Of a stretch of 64,000 nucleotides of DNA, positions 1-11,729 are shown piece by piece (the first letter of the stretch is position 1; the number at the start of each line of letters is the position of its first letter). Where the stretch lies: contig CAJNAR010000034.1 in the NCBI GenBank assembly GCA_905220665.1, positions 62,001-126,000 of the forward strand. Direction: 5' to 3'. The notes under the pieces were generated by a model that did not search any database, had not been told where the DNA came from, and was given only the letters and a program-made list of their open reading frames with translations. Both the position numbers and the translations under genes were made by a program. Source of the stretch: Albugo candida (taxonomy: Eukaryota; Oomycota; Peronosporomycetes; Albuginales; Albuginaceae).

Positions 1-331
1 TCCCGTTGTTCGGTTCGAGTTTGAATTGGAAAAAAGTCTCTCGCAAAGCGAAGTGAACGAGGCATTGTCATCGGAAAATGCAATGGAAACAAACGGTATA
101 AAGTTTATCCACCCAAATCAAAAATTGACATTATTAATCAACACGTTTCAAATATGTAGTCAACATTAGAAGGAGAAAATGACAATGGAATTGTAAATTT
201 GAAGGGGCGTCAGCAGGATTCGACAGATGCTGACGTGAAGCTCATAAGGATAACAACGCTAAAAGGGACTCAATCAAAATTGCTACAAGAAGACGAAGTG
301 AAGCTCAACAAGAAGGATACGAGAAACAAAG

Positions 332-1172
332 ATGGTTGCCAGAAACCAAGGAGGTGAAGCTTCAGATCGAAAGATTGTTCCCGTGCCTATTCATCCGGAG
401 CCGAAGACGTACAACCGAGTAATGAAGCCAGTAGAGCATGTCGAATGGAAGGAGGCTGCAGACGCAGAACTAACCTCACTGGAGAAAACCCTTCCATGGA
501 CGATTGTACCAAGAAACAAAGATATCAATGCCTTACATATCAAGTGGGTACTCAAGCGTAAAACGGAGTCAAACGGCAACCTGGAAAGGTTCAAGGCTAG
601 AATGATTGCCTGCGGGAAAGAGAAAGAATTTTGAAGTCAACTACGATATGGCATTTACAGCAGTCATCGATTTAGGAACAGCAAAGCTCATACTAGCTTT
701 AGTGAGGATCTGGGAAATGCCAGCGAGGCATGGTGACGTACATAATGCGTACGTGAAGGCACCAGCAGAAAAAAAAACCTAGACCTGTACTTTCACGTGA
801 CTCAAGGAAGGTGGAAATTTCGATTTTGAAGATGGATGAACTCGGTGTTACGAATCGTGTCCAAGCGGTACTGCGATTACATAGAGTCTATATGGGCTGC
901 AATAAGGAGGAAGGCTATTGATTCACCTGTTGCATGAGAAGCTAAGCGATGCAGATTTCAAACAAAGTCTAACAGACTCATGTTTATATTTCGACCAAGA
1001 CACAAATCGAATTACGGGTTTCGGGGTATATGTCGACGATATACTGATAACGGGGAAAAGTTGTTCGAGAATCGAGTTGATATTTGATAGTCTTTCAAGG
1101 CTTTCAATCAAGAATCTCGAACCCGTCAGCAAGTTCTACATGGGAATTAATAACGAAAATGGGTCTCTATGA
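332..1172 (+). pseudogene. copia reverse transcriptase, frameshifted
   Basis: Copia-type reverse transcriptase would copy element RNA into DNA inside virus-like particles. The first frame (332-634) has the typical opening of the domain: EWKEAADAEL, then IKWVLKRKTESNGNLERFKAR. The frame breaks near 634. The next block (MPARHGDVHNAYVKAP) follows at 718-765 in another frame and runs into a stop. The palm sits in 918-1172 with the catalytic aspartates of YVDD preserved at 1029-1040. At least two frameshifts separate the blocks. Family assignment is secure; activity is excluded. Confidence 0.85.
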
Positions 1173-1304
1173 AGTGCATACGGTCCTCACGCCTATCGGT
1201 CAAAACTACAGCGATAGCACAACACCGAAATCGGACTGCTTGAGGATGCTTGTAGTCAAGAAGCCAACTATCAAGAAGTTTCAGTCTTTGGCGGGCAGCC
1301 ATTT

Positions 1305-1940
1305 ATGGGTTGCGCGTTGCACTCGTCCAGACATCAGCACAAGCTGACGAAACGAAGTCATGCACCAACAACAGCCGATTGGACGTTGATTGTCAGATTG
1401 CTGAAGTATCTCAAGGGTACGAAAAGTCTAAAGGTCTATTTGGGTGGTGAAGTATGCCCCAATCCCAGAAAAGTCACTCTAGAATTGTTCTCAGATGCTG
1501 ATTATGCGGCGGATTCTGAAATGAGAAGGAGCGTATCTGATGCAGTATTTATTTTGAAACGAATGGCGATCAGCTGGTCATGCAAAAAGCAGCATTCAGT
1601 GGCATTATCGACGATGGAAGCGGAGTTCGTAGCAGAATCGAAGGCATCGCAGGAATTACTTTGAGCAAGGAATTATTCAAAGGGTTGCAAGTCAAAGTGA
1701 AGGAGCCAATGATCTTGTGGATGAATAACCAGGCGGTTATCAGTCAGTTTTTCAACGAAGCTACTTCAGTCAAGGCTAAGCATATCGACGTCCGACTATA
1801 ATTCGTCAGAGCTAACATGGCCAACCAAAATATCGCACCGAGGTACGTGCATAGTTCGAAAATGATGGCCGACTTGCAGAAAAAGGTGTTTCCGACACCG
1901 AGATTTCTTCAGCCAAGAGAGTTATGTTCAAGATGAAAAA
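1305..1940 (+). pseudogene. copia RNase H domain, frameshifted
   Basis: RNase H would remove the RNA strand during reverse transcription. The frame at 1305-1664 carries FSDADYAADSEMRRSVSD, which matches the copia RNase H start where the first catalytic Asp lies (SDADYA). Further on is ALSTMEAEFVA, a well-known copia block containing the catalytic Glu. The domain continues after a frameshift in 1580-1801, where NNQAVI and KHIDVR match the remaining conserved blocks. Order and spacing fit a copia pol 3' end. Confidence 0.85.
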
Positions 1941-1954
1941 ATCAAAGTGCAACC

Positions 1955-1968
1955 AGAAAGGAAGGAGT
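1955..1968 (+). other. possible polypurine tract and start of 3' LTR
   Basis: A purine-rich run (AGAAAGGAAGGAG) is followed at once by TGTTGAAAG. This is the arrangement expected where a copia internal region meets its 3' LTR. No second LTR copy is in the window, so the LTR end cannot be placed. Confidence 0.45.
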
Positions 1969-4695
1969 GTTGAAAGACTTAAGAATATGCCTTAGGTTTC
2001 TCGTCGCACTTGGTACTTAGTGTAAACGACTGGTTAGGATTTTAATTTTCGAAAATAACACCACAGTTTTTGACAATTTTCTCTATTAACGCAAACGTCT
2101 TCGCTCACCTGCCAACACATCTATCCAAATGCTTCACATCAATCGTGCATATGTATTCCAAGCATTTAGAAGAAAGGAGATTTTTAAGAGTCGCAAGCAA
2201 TACATTTCAACACTTGTACTGCTGGCTAAGTTTCTTTCTCAAACAACTGAATACAAGATCTGAAGGGTATCGTCAATTGAAGCAAGTATGACTGGGACGG
2301 TGGGTAATTCAAGCTGCTCGTAGCACACATAGAGAATTTTGGTGCATTCTGTTGTATCCCGACCATGTTCTTTCCGCAAATAAAGAAGGATCTTGCAGTC
2401 TGGATATATTATGTTCATACACAATCTGAATATGTATCTTTTTTACTCGCCAATGAGCTTATGATCGCGAACGTAGTATATAAAATATGGTACAAGACGG
2501 GGACCCCCATCCAACGAGGTTGGGTCGTCTTCTCTGGATTGTCCAGCATTGCACAGCTGGAGGCAGTCGGTGAATGTGTCCCTTAGCAATGCAGATCAAA
2601 CAATTCTGTTTTTTGCTGAGCATGATCAATGCGCGCTTCATTCCAGATCTTCTTCATTCAAGTAATTACTGAAAATGAAGTCGCACTTTATTCATATCTT
2701 CCAAAAAAAAGCCTCTTTCAAAACGAGTGAAGACTATATGTATGTCACGGTACCAAATCCATAGAGGGAGCAGATTGACCCTGGCGCCAAATGACCACTC
2801 TGACAGCCATAAATACCACATTCAAGACCAAATGAGAGACGGTGAGGAATGGGACGAAGAGAATTCTCCTGCTTGTTGATATAATGTGTCCGGAAACGCA
2901 ATATGCTCACTGAAGCACGTGTAGTGGAATATTGGGTTTCGTAAAGATGCCAACGGTATTTTCAAGTGTGTTGTTGGGAGTATCATTGATAGGATTCGAA
3001 GTAATAGTTCTTCTGATAGAGCTACTCGAGCATCATTTCAGCAACGATGTTGATCTTGTCTAGACCTACATCAATGTTACCATGTGCCTTTCAACGACAT
3101 TAGTCATGAGAGGGCACTGCTTATGCATCATTGATATAGTGACCCGCGTGAGCTATTCCCTTCTGCGATATCGATAATCATGTAGACGCAAGCTGGTATT
3201 TTGTGTCGAGTTATAGTCACGTTTCCGAGGTTCTAAGTCTTTGCGAATAATGCATCTATGATTTGACTATCCGTCAGGTTTGTCAAAAGTAGTATAAAAT
3301 CGCGATCATACCGTCGATCAATGTGTGCCAGTCAATAGGAACATTTCCATTCAATTCTTCTTTGGTCATCATTATTGCAAATTTACGTCCTGTCTGTATG
3401 TTTTTTAGAATCATTGCATTGATCACCTATTCCTTGCTTAAAAGTAATAAAACACCGTTCATGAAGTCGCATTCACTCCTAATTTTTTACTTGCATTCCC
3501 CTATGTTACGAGTTCCAAGCTTGAAAAAGGTTTTTACTGAGAAAAGTGTACGATTAATTCATTCTATAAGCCGGAAAAAGGATTTCCGCTCGGAATAGAT
3601 GCTTTGTACCGATTTCTTTGTTTCGTCACTACAATGTTGTAAAATGATGAGCGACCACTCAACTCTTTCATTCCAATTTCAAGAGAAGGTATTGGTCTCC
3701 TCGCACGTGAAAAAGGCTTATGCCTCATTGTATCACCTATAGACGCACAAGATTGGCCACATTGAAAGACTTACAATATACTGAGGAAAGGTTTGACAAC
3801 TCATGATGCAAGTAGAACCGATCGACACGTCCTTTGGATTTCGCTGGAAAGAGATTGCGCATAATTTGGAAACTTGTTGACCGGCAACAGGAGAGCGTTG
3901 TCTTTAGCCACGGGAGTTGGAGAAAAGTATGTTATGAAACAATCGTCTTGAACGGAGTTTGGTGCGCATACAGCTCTTGCTCCGTATTGGTTTCATTAAG
4001 TCCACAAATTCTACATGAAATCCACGAGCATATCACTCACAAAGAAGCGTTTTATGCATCCCCTCATGTCAATATTTGACACAAGTGCGTACTCTGAACT
4101 AGTCGACACAAGGCTAAAATCAAGCATCAATCATACATAAGGACACAATCGATATGATGGATAACATCATATAAATATCATAACAAAAGAATGTTTTCAA
4201 GAGGTTTTGTTTTCTACCAAGTTCCTCCATAATTCAATAAAAACTAATGTGGGAACACCATCTATACTAGAGCGCGATAGCTCTACGTATCGAACCCTTC
4301 GAGCAACATTCGAGAAGGAAATGTCAGCGTACTCGGGTTGCAGTTGAGATACTGTGCGTAAAATCCAGCTATCGATAGCGAATTGTGCAGATCGAATTGT
4401 GTCGAATTCTTCCTTTCAATACAAACGCCAGTCATTACTATAAAAGTTGATTCACGCAACAATTGGCAACTTCATAACATGGTCAGGAATCGCACAACTG
4501 TTTTGGGGTCGCATTTCCTCCACTAACAGCCTGCCTCCTCACATTGTTAGGGATCATATTTCCTCCAATAGCAGCTGCTTTTATGCTTTATTTTTCTGCT
4601 GAATCTTTTATCGAATCGTTTGATGTCGTCCTTACGTGCTTCCAAGTAGCACCTCAAGGAGATTCATCTGTCGACCAGATTCACTCACTCAATCA
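1969..4695. other. no recognisable gene
   Basis: The beginning may belong to a 3' LTR. Beyond it I see only short open frames on both strands, many lacking an ATG, and no known domain, tandem repeat or RNA gene. The sequence is AT-rich and stop-dense, as expected for old decayed DNA. Confidence 0.5.
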
Positions 4696-4710
4696 TCTCA
4701 TTCTCCAATT
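4696..4710 (+). promoter_or_regulatory. candidate oomycete core promoter (Inr + flanking region)
   Basis: TCTCATTCTCCAATT closely follows the oomycete start-site consensus as I remember it (roughly GCTCATTYYNCAWTTT). It sits about 45 bases upstream of the ATG at 4753, a normal leader length for oomycete genes. A similar TCA-rich stretch lies just before it (4681-4694). The match was judged by eye. Confidence 0.55.
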
Positions 4711-4752
4711 AACGTATCGACCCAACCATTGCCGCGTGACATCACAAACACT

Positions 4753-6044
4753 ATGGTTTCCAAAGTACTTTTGAAATCTACACTCATTGTTTGGATTTGG
4801 GTCTATGCGATCTCCATCTCGACAGTTGAGACTAAAGCAATGGTTGGCACTCAACAAAAAGATAAAAGCACCCATCAATCATCCAAAGCTAATGAGATTG
4901 AGGAAGAACCTCTGCTATCCGCGCATGAACACATCAAGTCTGACAAGACCACAAACCCCTTACCTCATTTTTATGGGGAGAAAATACTTCTTGCGTCCAA
5001 GGCTGTGAACCGACTGATATGGTACGGACCCGACGAGAAATTTTTCCGAGTGATAGAAGATTTCAAGAAGATCAAGAACAAGAATGGATGGAATCTATTG
5101 AAATGGTTTAAGTCTACAAAGCATGATGATTGGGATCAACAATTGTTGAAGATTTTTGATCTAAGTAAACGATTTCAGAGCAACCTAAAAGAAGATGAGA
5201 AAATCAGCTTGACAGATGAATTGATTCATTTGCTGACTTCATCCTCTAAATTGATTCCCAGCTCCGAGAAGAAATCACATGGGCAAACTGCATATGTTGT
5301 TTTCACCGAGATTCTAACCCTTTTTATGTAATGATCTTAAACAAACGGCATGATTACTTAAAGGAATTCATTCATCCGTCTATGGAAGCATCTAAACCAA
5401 GCTACATTCCAATCGATTTTCAGTCTTATTTTCTGCGCTCAAGAGCCCCATCCCCCTCTGATGTAGATCTACAACAAAGGATATCGACTGAGCGCAATCC
5501 AATGGAAACATACATCAAATTGAACTGCCATTTACTCGATAAGATTGTAATGGACATATTTTCGAATTTCAGATACGCCATGAAAGGCCTGTTTGATGCT
5601 TTAAGGAAGCTTATACGTGCGAATGAAATGAACCGGAGTGAAATCATATCATGCGCTTCGGATATGTTTGAAGCAACGAACGCGTTGATTACAATTGAAT
5701 ACAATAAAGATCTTGTCAATATCTTTGTTGAACTATTGATGCAATTCAAGACGGAGCATGAACGGATGATGGATGACAGATGTCGAGCACACCGCACACA
5801 CGCTGTTCATGTTGTGAAAGAAATGTTTTTTACCTCTGCAAGAATTGCCCTTTACCTTAAAAAACGTTTTATCTTTTATGGGAAAAAGCACAACATGAAA
5901 GTGAAGCTTTACAACATGATTATGGGAGAAAGGCATAAACCGGCTGAACATGTTAAACCGGGTGAAGAGCAAACTCAACCAGTCCACAAGCACTCGCCTG
6001 ATACCACTGATCCGGTGCCCATTCGTACAACCCATGACGCGTAG
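4753..6044 (+). CDS. putative secreted protein, candidate effector, in two reading-frame segments
   Basis: The first ATG that gives a good signal peptide is at 4753. Residues 1-29 have a basic start, a hydrophobic core (LIVWIWVYAISIS) and a plausible cleavage near TKA. This segment runs 192 residues to TAA at 5329-5331. A second open frame, 5331-6044 (237 codons), starts at the overlapping TAATG. Removing a possible 74-base intron (5328-5401, GT...AG) would join the segments into about 405 residues. The mature part is polar and lysine-rich, without further membrane spans. No RXLR, LFLAK or CHXC motif was seen. Residues 75-137 (LLASKAVNRLIWYG, then NGWNLLKWF) match a reading frame at 29508, so this is a family. 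The sequence supports secretion; a role in the host is inferred. A termination/restart arrangement or a simple frameshift are alternatives to splicing. Confidence 0.65.
5328..5401 (+). other. possible intron joining the two segments of the secreted-protein gene
   Basis: GT at 5328 and AG at 5400-5401 bound 74 bases. Their removal keeps the reading frame, turning ...ILTLF into a junction with YIPIDFQ. A CTAAAC close to the 3' end could serve as branch site. The donor (GTAATG) departs from the usual GTAAGT-like form and there is no pyrimidine tract, so the call is tentative. The related frame in the arms also stops directly after ILTLS, which suggests a shared exon edge rather than a chance stop. 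Confidence 0.35.
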
Positions 6045-7740
6045 GAAGTTGTTCTGCGGTTGCAACCTAATTTGATCGAAACGCAATACATAAGAAATTT
6101 TCCGCAATTTTTTTTCTCATGCGAAAGTACCCACCCCGCGGTATCGACAGAACACGTCTCGTCGTTTCTCTGACAAAAAGGAGCGAGTTATTTATTATTA
6201 TATATTGAGGTGCACGTTCCGGATTGAACGGGTTTTGTACAGATTATGGTCACATGAAAAAAGAAGACTTGGTTTAAGTGATAAGTGAAAGAGTATGTCC
6301 TTTATATGACCTACCATTTTGCTGAGCTCCTGCGATAGCTTCACTCTTGGTATTTCTCTTCCGTGACTTGGGGCAGCCTGCAAACAACGACAATGAACAA
6401 CTTCTTAACACATAACGCGTCCGCTCTTCTTGCGAGATGTGGCTTGATGGCTTCACTGTTCTAAATCGATAATACATTGCATGCCGCATCAATGCTTTGT
6501 GCCTCATCCGCGACTTTTACTAGACGATTCGGGTTGAATGAGGTATTGAATGTCATTCTTCCCGGATTTCTTACTCTGCGCCATTGCGTCTTACTCACAA
6601 GCGGCTTTCATCATTGCCTATGTCTTTCATTTTGGTAATTCGTTCACTTGTGAATGATGTCATTGCCTTTGTTACTTTCCTTTCGAAGGGGTATCACTTC
6701 TTCCCACGGTATCACCGCTTCTTTCTGCTCTTTAGCTTTTCATTTCCGATTGGATGACTTATCTTCTTCGATTAAATGCTCTTCGAGAGCTTCCAGACGT
6801 TGGCATTTAGCTCCCACCGCCACGATTTCATGTCACTTTCACTCCTCTTATTTTGTAACTTTTTCGCACGTGTAAGAGCATTGGACGTTTTGACCATTTC
6901 TTCTTTTATTGCTTTTTGACTTCGCGGCTTTTTGTGCGTACTTCACGGTTTTGTAAGACGATGTGCGAGCATTCGATCACAAAATGTCGATGGAAAGGTC
7001 AAATATGTAATTGACTATAGAGATATAGTATCGTATAAGTGATTGAAAAAACATTTGTACGATGTACTCACTCATGAATGAGATTGCTGAGATAGTGTCC
7101 ATGTGTTTGAGTGATCGACCCATTTATTGAGGATTGCTGATATACTTGACAATCGTAGCCAAAGGGTTAAGAACCAGCATGCCGAACGAGAGCTTACCTT
7201 CTGACCTTCCATTCTACAATACATTGAGGCAATATTTCGTGGTAGGATCCGCATTCTGAGAAGCGACTTCCAACCACAATGATTACCCACGGTAGAGTTT
7301 TAACGTTTGCTTCTCTTCGCCCTGAAATGAAGTGGAAACATTGAGTAGGTGGATTCTGTCCAAAAATATTGCCATTTAGTCCAGAATCTGATAGCTAGTT
7401 CCAGTTGAAGTGTCCACACCACCTTTTGGAATGTCCAATAAAATCACTAAATTGAATTGTAAGCAGATGACAACCATTCCCTCTAACAAAGCGAAACCAA
7501 AATGTTTGCGTCCTTATATTTTCATCGTTACAAAGTATTTCCAAAAGTTTCCATCGTCGACGGAATGTTTACATTAAAATCCAAATGTTCATCCAATCCA
7601 AATACAACTCGTCATGGAACTACACAACGGAAATGCGAACAATCCAGCGGCTTGATGTCACAACGGTGAACGCAAGTATACGCAAGACGTGCCCACAAGA
7701 ACCTTTGCACCATCAGCACTCCCAGCTGGTGTAAATAATA
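6045..7740. other. no defined gene; weak minus-strand coding-like fragments
   Basis: Downstream of the secreted-protein gene I find no complete reading frame. On the minus strand short coding-like pieces occur in shifting frames: a charged piece with RLEALEEHLIEEDKSS near 6735-6820 and a frame at 6274-6507. They may be one decayed gene, but I recognise no family and the breaks are too many to trace. Confidence 0.35.
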
Positions 7741-8280
7741 ATATTGAAGGTTAGTCGGAATCATTGGTCTCGTTTGATTTCGCAGCCTCAGCAACCTTGT
7801 TGCAGAAGTGTTAGGAATGAAGGTCGTACTTTATGATCCAGTGCAACGTCTTCCAGTAGGAATTGAACTCAATCGAACAGCTTGGGAAAAGTTTTATCAA
7901 TTTCGGACGCTATAACTCTTCATATTTCGGCAACCAAAATGAATAAGAGCACGATCAATGTGGCAACGATTTCGCAGAGAAAGGATGAAGCAATACTGGT
8001 AAATAATGCATGTGGTACGGTACTCGATATTGAAGCTGTAGCTGGAGCATTATGGAACGTAAAACTTGTGGATGGGCTGTCGATGTGAAGAACGGACACC
8101 ATTTCGGTACAATACTACGTAACCTATCCATTGTGATCCTTACGCCGCATATTGGAGGGAGTACGGAAGAAGTACAACGGAATGTCGCTGTCGAAGTAGC
8201 TAGCAAATTAGTGCATTATCTTCACAATGGACCCACCACAACGTCAACCAATTCGCCAGAGATCGAAATGCTCCTATCCC
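7741..8280 (+). pseudogene. serA: D-3-phosphoglycerate dehydrogenase remnant
   Basis: The intact enzyme oxidises 3-phosphoglycerate with NAD as the first step of serine synthesis. Three pieces are in family order. Around 7755-7860, VGIIG and NLVAEVLGMKVVLYDP belong to the start of the NAD-binding domain. In 7882-8088, EAILVNNACGTVLDIEAVAG is the dinucleotide/substrate block. In 8052-8280, ILTPHIGGSTEEVQRN includes the catalytic histidine motif. There is a stop in the first piece, frame changes between pieces, and no catalytic-domain start upstream. The family normally has Arg in NNARG; here it is Cys. The N-terminal half and the C-terminal regulatory part are missing. This is a clear pseudogene of a housekeeping gene. 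Confidence 0.85.
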
Positions 8281-8299
8281 TCCAATTTGATACGAATAG

Positions 8300-10199
8300 T
8301 ACATATATCATAATGTTTCTAGTGTGCTCAGTAAAATTCACACTGTTTGATTGGATTTTGGAGTGAATGTAATTTCACAGCATTTTCGTCGGATCCAAAA
8401 CACAGTTATATTGCGTTGGAGACTGAAGTGTTTCATGAAAAAAGTGGTTATGAAAAATTGAGTAAGATTGGAACAGCCATTTTCTTACGGGCATTATTCT
8501 GAATGCGTGGAAGCGATTACGCGATCAAGACGATGTTACGTTTATCTTGCGAAATTTGGGGAGAAAAAGGCGTTGATTCCTCACTCAAACAGAAAACGTT
8601 CCAGCAGCAACAGCAGTCCTATCGTATCCTTCAGCTACATATTGTGATGGATAGAATTAAGGCGCATCATCAGTTAGACTGAGCACTTTGGATATGTCAG
8701 GAATTGCTTTCTTGCTGTTACTAACAATTTGAGATGGTCAACATAACGACATTCACTGGACACCTCATTAGCAGTAGAGCGTTTATGTTTGGTGTAATTA
8801 TTCTCAAAGTACGCAAGTACGTTTGATAAGTATCTAGCTAAATACGCTGATCAATCCGAATTATGAATGATGAGTGTTTCAACAAATCCAAGCGCGTCTG
8901 AGTGATACAATATGATTATTGTCGCATTCCATTACTCGTTCGAATAGTAGCTTCATTCATACTGTCTTCGTGGTTTGAAGTATCGGATAAGCATGACTAC
9001 GATTAAGTACGAGTTTGTCGTCAGATCGTAATCTCTAACATAATGATGAAGTCTACCCTGCCTTCCAATCCGAATCAGTTTAAGCATACATCACCCGGTA
9101 TTATTAGTAAAGAACGTGATAATAGTGGAAGATGGTTATCAAGTGTCAATTTACTAAGCACTTACTAACTTACTGACACTAATATTTTAACTCGCTTCTT
9201 CTGAGGAAGGCTCCGACTTTACATATGAATACAAAGAACTTTCACTAAGAGACACCGCGTTCTTTTAAGTGTATACTGTGAAGAGTGCTAAGTGTGTTCT
9301 TCTGCTCTTCTGGTCACCTGATATATTATGAAAATATCGACAGTATGACTGATATTAGATTGCGTGATCGTATGTTAACTGATCTGGTAACAAAAAGTAT
9401 TTGAATTTGTTGCATTTGTGCCACGCTCCATCAGATGTACTTGTTGCACGGAATTGACCCTTTTTCAATCTTTCCCATGCTTACATTCAATCACCGGAGT
9501 AGAAAGACTGATTTCTTACGAGGACATTTCTGGAGCGAGTGGACCTTCGCAATTACGATCTACGTCATCGGCAAACACATCGACGTCAATACTTTGCATG
9601 GATACATGAATCGGCATTCAGAAGTTACAAGCGAGCAATCCCAAATGTGGCAAATCGGTGTTAAATAACAAACTAAACCCTTCAATACTCATCAATCTTT
9701 TCTTGTGCTCATTCAAACCCACTATCGTTATCGATTCAAAATCCAATCATACCAGCCACGATTTATCTGACGCACCGTTTGAACAAAAATTATGATACCT
9801 TCGAGTCGTTTGCTAGGTTGCGCTTGTTACGGGCACGTCTTGATCGAACTATCTGGCTAATTGTGCCCTTCAAATCCAGCCCTTGGAACCATAACTGCTC
9901 TTACATGTTGAGAATTTGCAATGGCGATGTTAAGCTCAGCTAAGCTGCTTTTGAGGCCGTGATTACTGTCTGTGAGTGACATATATTCAGTGGCGTAAAG
10001 TGTTGGGCTATTTGACCAGTTTTTATAGAGCAACGTGTTTAACTATTTATACGCTCGAGACATTCGCTATTATTGCTATTGACAGAGTCTGCGCGTCGTA
10101 ATATATCGATTCGCATTATCGCTTAGGCGATCTGATGGATAACCGATACGCCGGTTCTTCTTCATGTCTTCGATCCCTTCGTTCTGACCAGAGCACTTT
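8300..10199. other. no recognisable gene
   Basis: Only short frames are open. One at 9435-9668 (77 codons, no known domain) is the longest and is not convincing. I saw no repeat structure or RNA gene. Confidence 0.5.
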
Positions 10200-10860
10200 C
10201 TAATAAGTGTACGATCTAACCTCTCCGCAAATTACTTTTTTTTTAATCAGACAAGAATATTGTTGCTCAAATTCGTCTTTACTTTTATAAGATTTTGGAT
10301 AGCAATGGGAAAGTGCTGTCTTGCATTCCTCAATCTCTTGATTATCGTATATGCAACAGTATTTTAAAGTGAGGTGCATCGAGTGAAAGAGCGCGATGAA
10401 GGCAGACACGATAATTCCGACTATCGGGAGTATGCTCAACGGAACAGCGGCAAAATGCTTTGTCAAGCGCAGCTTAGTTACTGCTATCGATGAATTTAAT
10501 CTTTCATATTGAGCAAGCGTTTGTGCCCGCAGACCTACAGATCCGGCTTCGTGGCCAATTTCGGAATCTCACTGAAGCACAGTGTCGCGATGCGGAGACT
10601 TTATGAATTTCTTTCGGCAGTTGTGATTCAAGTACGGAACATGAGTGACATCGACTCTGTCTTCTAATTCACGCAAGTCCTCAAGTATCTGATACGTGCC
10701 GAAGATGAGTCTCGTCGTTGCTCGTTTGTTAGTTAGCCAATAAATGTCGCATACGACTTCAAGCGTTCACATTTTGGCGTATGGAGTTCAAAGCGCACGC
10801 AATGATTTCGTCGACCAGAAAGGAGTACTCATCAACGCTATGAGCATCCTCAACCCGAGC
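10200..10860 (-). pseudogene. unrecognised protein-coding remnant with a membrane segment
   Basis: Read on the minus strand, one frame stays open from about 10765 down to 10200 with a single internal TGA near 10570. That is about 180 codons with protein-like composition. Before the stop are DIYWLTNKRATTRLIFGTYQ and RELEDRVDVTHVPYLNHNC. After it come EIGHEAGSVGLRAQTLAQYE, a hydrophobic stretch (SILPIVGIIVSAFIALF) that could span a membrane, and a cysteine-containing tail. A further in-register piece lies upstream in another frame (10759-10944). There is no convincing ATG. I do not recognise the family. It ends where the chromovirus begins, so it may be a gene fragment cut by that insertion. 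Confidence 0.4.
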
Positions 10861-10917
10861 TAATGGAAATCGACAATGTGCATGTAGTGTCACGAGAAGA
10901 GTGCTCTCAACAAGTTG

Positions 10918-10959
10918 TGCTTTTATTGCAAGAAACCAGGACATCGACTCGTAGAGTGT
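10918..10959 (+). pseudogene. gag CCHC zinc knuckle of the chromovirus
   Basis: Translation gives CFYCKKPGHRLVEC, a perfect C-x2-C-x4-H-x4-C knuckle. In Ty3/gypsy elements this part of Gag binds the element RNA. The surrounding frame is short and broken. Confidence 0.8.
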
Positions 10960-11729
10960 CCGATAAGGCCACGGACTCGAACAGATCGTTAATGTTCGAT
11001 ATACAAGTGAAGAGATTGACGAAGCTATCTCGTATGATCACTTTACGGTCAAGTTGGTACAAGTCAATTTGGTCAATAAGCCTCCATATTTGTTGCGAAA
11101 GACCGGTAATATTGATGGCACATAAATTAAGAGCCTGCTGGACTGTGTGGCATCAACAAATGTGATTCGCCCGGACTTGGATTCCAGCGTTATCAGTACG
11201 CAACGAGGCTAGTTAAAGGGGTTTGATGGTCCCCTTTCCTCTGCGTCTGAGCTAGCGACGGTTGAGTTGACAGTGGATACAAGCGAAGGGGAGGTATTGA
11301 ACATGAAGTTCATGGAGACTCATATGGATGTGGATCAGGATGTGATTTTTGGTCCTCCGTGGTTTTGAGAATACGCCCCGCAATTTGACTGGACCTCAGG
11401 CCAATCTGTTCTACTGACTCAGCCCAGCACAAGTGGACAAGAAGTCTCAGCGTTGTTAGTACAGAACTCAAGTGACATCGTGGCCAGGCCAGGCGGACAA
11501 CCGTGCAGAGTATATGCGCCCAGGAACGAATACGCATAGGTGTTTTTGGTCAAGTTTTGTTCTGTAAAGTGAACTGCAATGTCCCGGGTTTGTTTTCGGC
11601 CTTTGCAACGAGAACGCCGATGTCCTTCCAGCGAAGCTCCCAGACGGACTACCACCGGCACGTCCGACGTGTAAATGAAAACAAATGCGATTCCGAGTCC
11701 AAAGCGCCGTTTCGTTAATTCAAGACGGA

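Larger units (their letters stand above)
1..1967 (+). mobile_element. Ty1/copia retrotransposon pol remnant, 5' part outside window
   Basis: This is the 3' part of a copia-type retrotransposon. In order it shows the start of the reverse transcriptase (332-634, continuing in another frame to about 790), the palm with an intact YVDD box at 1029-1040, and RNase H (about 1305-1940) ending near a conserved HID sequence. The blocks are in the family order but spread over different frames and cut by stops, so no product can be made. Bases 1-330 precede the polymerase and show no motif I recognise. A purine-rich tract at 1955-1967 followed by TGTTGAAAG looks like the start of a 3' LTR. The copia copy in the inverted-repeat arms is related but clearly different. 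Confidence 0.85.

Noticed and set aside
4753..4960. RXLR-type host-targeting motif after the signal peptide.
   Set aside because: No RXLR or close variant, and no LFLAK or CHXC, was found in the first 100 residues. The acidic stretch near residue 50 alone is not enough.
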